Shown: positions 15,990 through 18,538 of the stretch, piece by piece
How positions within the stretch are numbered: position 1 is the first letter of the stretch
Layout: each line of letters begins with the position of its first letter
Assembly: GCA_016788685.1 (NCBI GenBank)
Contig: JAEUSS010000594.1
Coordinates: 1 to 18,538 of the forward strand
Direction of reading: 5' to 3'
DNA: 18,538 nt
From: Prolixibacteraceae bacterium
Lineage (GTDB): Bacteria; Bacteroidota; Bacteroidia; Bacteroidales; Prolixibacteraceae
Translations under genes and position numbers: made by a program
Notes under the pieces: model-generated
The model's database searches: none
What the model was told of the DNA's origin: nothing
What the model saw: the letters and a program-made list of their open reading frames with translations, nothing else

Positions 15990-16005
15990 TGCCAGAATGA
16001 TGCCA
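15990..16005 (-). promoter_or_regulatory. Sigma-54-type promoter facing the tolC-adaptor-ABC operon
   Basis: Read on the minus strand, TGGCATCATTCTGGCA matches the sigma-54 consensus TGGCACG-N4-TTGCW at 5 of 7 positions of the -24 box and 4 of 5 of the -12 box. The essential GG and GC are exactly 10 nt apart. The predicted transcription start is near 15979, about 14 nt before the tolC-like ATG at 15965. A sigma-54 activator gene lies immediately divergent, which supports function. No competing housekeeping promoter of good quality is visible on this strand. Confidence 0.6.
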
Positions 16006-16054
16006 TAAATACAAGGTGTTGTCTGTCAGGTGTTTGTTGTGTAGAGGTTTGCTG

Positions 16055-16100
16055 GCAGGTAAAAATAATTGACATTTGAGTGTAAAAATAATTGACACTC
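16055..16100. promoter_or_regulatory. Candidate enhancer (upstream activator sequence) for the NtrC-type regulator
   Basis: A dyad GAGTGT-N11-ACACTC (16078-16100, 8 of 11 half-positions symmetrical) is preceded by a direct repeat: the 16-mer GTAAAAATAATTGACA occurs at 16059-16074 and 16082-16097, 23 bp apart. Measured from the predicted sigma-54 start near 15979, these lie about 80 to 120 bp upstream, the usual distance for NtrC-type enhancer sites. They also sit next to the -33 region of the regulator's own promoter, so bound regulator could affect its own expression. Confidence 0.5.
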
Positions 16101-16101
16101 T

Positions 16102-16133
16102 GTTGGTATTGCTTTGAAGGGCTCGTAACTTTG
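16102..16133 (+). promoter_or_regulatory. Bacteroidota housekeeping promoter for the response-regulator gene
   Basis: TAACTTTG (16126-16133) is an exact match to the Bacteroidota -7 consensus TAnnTTTG, with a 3-of-4 match to the -33 TTTG (GTTG, 16102-16105) 20 nt upstream. The transcript would begin about 6-8 nt before the ATG at 16146, giving a very short A-rich leader. This argues against the upstream in-frame ATG at 16092. Confidence 0.5.
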
Positions 16134-16145
16134 ATTTTAAAAAAA

Positions 16146-17510
16146 ATGACAAAAGGAAATATTCTGATTGTCGATGACAACAAAAGCATTTTAAGTGCAC
16201 TGGATATTTTTCTGGCTCCTGAGTTTCAGACCGTGACTACTTTGTCCGATCCGAACCAGATACCTACCGAGTTGCGAAAAAACGAGTATAACCTGGTTCT
16301 TCTCGACATGAATTTTAATGCCGGCATCAACACGGGTAACGAAGGTATCTACTGGCTGAGCCGAATCAAAGAGACCAATCCGGAGCTTTCGGTGGTGATG
16401 ATTACCGCGTATGGCGATGTGGAGCTGACGGTGAAGGCATTGAAAGCCGGAGCCACTGATTTTGTCCTGAAACCTTGGGACAATGCCAAATTGATGGCTA
16501 CCCTGAAATCGGCTCTGCAGCTTAATTGGTCGAAGAAGGAAGTAAAACAGCTGAAGGAGAAGGAAAAGGAACTGAAAAGTGAGATTAACCGCGAGCAGAA
16601 GTTTATTGTAGGCTCGTCGCCGCAACTGATGAGCGTACTGAATCTGGTCAGGAAAGTGGCAAAAACCGATGCCAATGTGCTGATTACGGGAGAAAACGGT
16701 ACCGGGAAAGAACTGATTGCTCAGGAAATTCACCGGCAGTCGAAGCGTGCGGGGGAGGTGCTGGTAAGTGTCGACATGGGGGCAATAACTGAAACGTTGT
16801 TCGAGAGCGAACTCTTTGGACACGTGAAAGGTGCTTTTACCGATGCCCGCGAAAACCGTCCCGGAAAATTTGAAGTGGCCGATCATGGCAGTCTTTTCCT
16901 CGACGAAATTGGCAACCTTTCGTTTCATCTTCAGGCAAAACTGTTAGCCGCGATACAGAACAGGCAGGTGTCGCGTATCGGGTCTAATCAAACTGTTTCG
17001 GTTGACATCAGGCTGATTTGTGCGACCAATAAAAATCTCGAGCGTATGGTTGCCGATGGTTTATTCCGTGAAGATTTGCTATACCGCATTAATACCATCC
17101 AGATTGAAGTGCCGCCGCTGAGGGAGCGGGGAGAAGATGTGCTGGTACTGGCAGATTTCTTTCTGAAGAAATATTCGTCTAAATACAACAAACCGAATTT
17201 GAAAATTAATCAGCCGGCCCGGGACAAACTACTCAGATACTCCTGGCCCGGAAATATCAGGGAGTTGCAGCATACCGTTGAGAAGGCGGTCATCCTGAGT
17301 GAAAACAACGTATTAAAACCTGACGACTTTTTCATGCGGCCGAATCTCACGGGGAAAAATGTCTGGTCGGAAACAACTCTTGAAGAAATGGAAAAACGAA
17401 TGATCAGCCTGGCCATCGAACGAAACGGGGGCAACTTAAGTGCAGCTGCGGATCAGTTGGGAGTTACACGCCAGACACTCTACAACAAAATAAAAAGAAC
17501 AGGACAATGA
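16146..17510 (+). CDS. NtrC-family sigma-54-dependent response regulator
   Basis: A 454-residue cytoplasmic transcription activator. Receiver domain 1-120 with acidic pair D10/D11, phospho-acceptor D54, T87 and K109. A charged, probably coiled-coil linker spans about 128-152. The AAA+ domain follows, with Walker A GENGTGKE 182-189, the sigma-54 contact loop GAFTDA 229-234 (the usual sequence is GAFTGA), Walker B LFLDEIG 250-256 and the late RELQHTVEKAV region. A Fis-type helix-turn-helix at about 426-451 (NLSAAADQLGVTRQTLYNKI) ends the protein. The start at 16146 gives the normal receiver beginning (NILIVDDN); 18 further upstream codons are in frame but cover the promoter. The next gene, a histidine kinase, overlaps it by ATGA. 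It likely activates the divergent exporter operon. Confidence 0.94.
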   Translation: MTKGNILIVDDNKSILSALDIFLAPEFQTVTTLSDPNQIPTELRKNEYNLVLLDMNFNAGINTGNEGIYWLSRIKETNPELSVVMITAYGDVELTVKALKAGATDFVLKPWDNAKLMATLKSALQLNWSKKEVKQLKEKEKELKSEINREQKFIVGSSPQLMSVLNLVRKVAKTDANVLITGENGTGKELIAQEIHRQSKRAGEVLVSVDMGAITETLFESELFGHVKGAFTDARENRPGKFEVADHGSLFLDEIGNLSFHLQAKLLAAIQNRQVSRIGSNQTVSVDIRLICATNKNLERMVADGLFREDLLYRINTIQIEVPPLRERGEDVLVLADFFLKKYSSKYNKPNLKINQPARDKLLRYSWPGNIRELQHTVEKAVILSENNVLKPDDFFMRPNLTGKNVWSETTLEEMEKRMISLAIERNGGNLSAAADQLGVTRQTLYNKIKRTGQ

Positions 17511-18538
17511 TCAGCCGCCATCTATACTTCCAAATCGTATTCCGGGCCGTAATGATGCTGGTACTGGCCCTGGCTGCCGGGTGGCTGGCTGTTGCAGGCG
17601 TTTCGTACCTGCTTGTTCTGGTGTGCCTGATTCTTGAGGTGGTTGTGGTTGTCGGTCTGATTAATTATTTGAATACCACGAACAGGAAAATAAGCTGTTT
17701 TCTTGAATCTGTCCAGAATAATGATTCGACATTACTGTTTCCGTCGGATGTTGGAAGCAAGTCCGTCGGGGAATTGTACCAGGGATTGAAGAAGGTGAAC
17801 CGGCAAATTCAACAGCTTAAAATTGAAAACCAGCAGCGTGAGCAATACTTTCAGACTTTGCTTGAGCATGTAGCTACCGGGATTGTCACCTTCAATTCAA
17901 AGGGATTTATACTTCATGCAAACTCGGCGGCAAAAAAAATGCTGTCAGCCGATGTTCTGACTCATATCAACCAGCTGGAGCGTATCAACCGGGGGCTGTT
18001 ACAGGCGGTGCAAAGTATTAAACCGTTTGAGCAGAAGCTGGTTCCACTGGTTTCAGAACGCGGTGTAATTGAGTTGTCGCTGAAGGCTACTTCGTTCAGG
18101 ATTAACAACGACGAACTGATTTTGCTGTCTATTCAGGATATCCGGAGTGAGCTGGACGAAAAAGAACTGGATTCGTGGATGAAGCTGATCCGGGTGCTGA
18201 TGCATGAAATTATGAATTCGATTGCCCCGATTACTTCGCTGTCAGAAAGTCTGAGCCGGTTTTTCGTTACCGACGGCCGGCCGGTGCTTCCGGGAGAGGT
18301 GGATGAAAAGACCATTCAGACAACCATTCGCGGGCTGAATGTGATTAAAGAGCAGGGAGGGGGACTGATGCTGTTTGTCGAATCGTACCGGAAGTTGACC
18401 CGTCTGCCCAAGCCGGATAAAAAAATATTCAGGGTTGAGGAACTGGTTGCCCGTGCCAAAGTGTTGTATTCTTCACTCGGGAACTCTCAAAGAGTGAAGC
18501 TTGAGGTGGTCATAAATCCAGCGGAAATGGAACTTTTT
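17507..18538 (+). CDS. Sensor histidine kinase (NtrY-like), partial: runs off the window
   Basis: The first 344 residues of a membrane histidine kinase, open to the last base of the window. Two hydrophobic segments lie at about 10-55, close together with almost no periplasmic loop. A coiled-coil/linker region, a PAS-like domain at about 118-215 (YFQTLLEHVATGIVTF...) and the dimerisation/phospho-acceptor box LMHEIMNSIAPITSLSESL follow, with the likely phospho-histidine at His233. The ATP-binding domain lies beyond the window. The start codon overlaps the regulator stop (ATGA), so the pair is translationally coupled. With such a small periplasmic part, sensing is likely in the membrane or through the cytoplasmic PAS domain. 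Confidence 0.9.
   Translation, partial: MISRHLYFQIVFRAVMMLVLALAAGWLAVAGVSYLLVLVCLILEVVVVVGLINYLNTTNRKISCFLESVQNNDSTLLFPSDVGSKSVGELYQGLKKVNRQIQQLKIENQQREQYFQTLLEHVATGIVTFNSKGFILHANSAAKKMLSADVLTHINQLERINRGLLQAVQSIKPFEQKLVPLVSERGVIELSLKATSFRINNDELILLSIQDIRSELDEKELDSWMKLIRVLMHEIMNSIAPITSLSESLSRFFVTDGRPVLPGEVDEKTIQTTIRGLNVIKEQGGGLMLFVESYRKLTRLPKPDKKIFRVEELVARAKVLYSSLGNSQRVKLEVVINPAEMELF

Noticed and set aside
16092..16145. Upstream in-frame start for the response regulator (adds 18 residues)
   Set aside because: The added segment covers the promoter and repeat region and precedes the standard receiver start; the ATG at 16146 follows an exact -7 element.
16191..16928. 245-residue open frame on the minus strand within the response regulator
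   Set aside because: It is a shadow of the receiver and AAA+ coding sequence, with no recognisable domain, and its coding strand is opposite to motifs that are clearly conserved.
1..18538. CRISPR array, rRNA, tRNA or transposase genes
   Set aside because: No regularly spaced palindromic repeats with unique spacers, no rRNA- or tRNA-like segments and no transposase motifs were seen; the regular repeats present are coding repeats of the giant gene.

Overview
The window comes from a Bacteroidota genome, probably a gliding or T9SS-bearing environmental lineage. Evidence: a giant secreted protein with a gliding-type (CHU_C) C-terminal domain followed by a PorP/SprF-like gene, 800-residue duplicated FtsX/MacB-type permeases, an S23-type four-helix-bundle gene, and A/T-rich gene starts without Shine-Dalgarno sequences. 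Placement below phylum is not supported by what can be seen; a Marinilabiliales/Prolixibacteraceae-like source is only an impression.

Layout. 1-300 is non-coding leader with two small inverted repeats. 301-5886 (+) encodes an 1861-residue modular surface protein: signal peptide, Ig-like, cadherin-like, Fn3-like, putative-Ig (He_PIG-like), SbsA-like and MBG-like modules, eleven tandem EF-hand-type calcium loops, and a type-B T9SS sorting domain. 6017-6910 (+) is its likely outer-membrane partner (PorP/SprF family). The 130-nt spacer between them can fold into a long imperfect RNA stem. A strong hairpin terminator (6955-6989) closes this unit.

15965 down to 7035 (-) is an efflux/ABC operon: TolC-like outer-membrane protein, HlyD-like periplasmic adaptor, a four-helix-bundle gene, a MacB/LolD-type ATPase, and two paralogous FtsX/MacB-type permeases. 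The four-helix gene sits in a roughly 500-bp cassette bounded by a 19-nt imperfect inverted repeat (18/19) that fits almost exactly between the adaptor stop codon and the ATPase start codon.

Divergently, 16146-17510 (+) encodes an NtrC-type sigma-54 response regulator and 17507 to the window end encodes its partner histidine kinase (ATGA overlap; kinase truncated by the window edge). The 180-bp divergent spacer holds a sigma-54-type promoter (GG-N10-GC) facing the tolC gene, a dyad plus direct repeat about 80-120 bp upstream of the predicted start (where an enhancer site would be expected), and a good Bacteroidota housekeeping promoter for the regulator. My reading is a self-contained module: kinase senses, regulator activates sigma-54 transcription of the exporter operon. 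The sensed signal and exported substrate cannot be told from sequence.

The main points for a second look are the sigma-54/enhancer arrangement, the four-helix-bundle cassette, three host modules in the giant protein each split by an inserted domain, the EF-loop array, and the structured spacer before porP.
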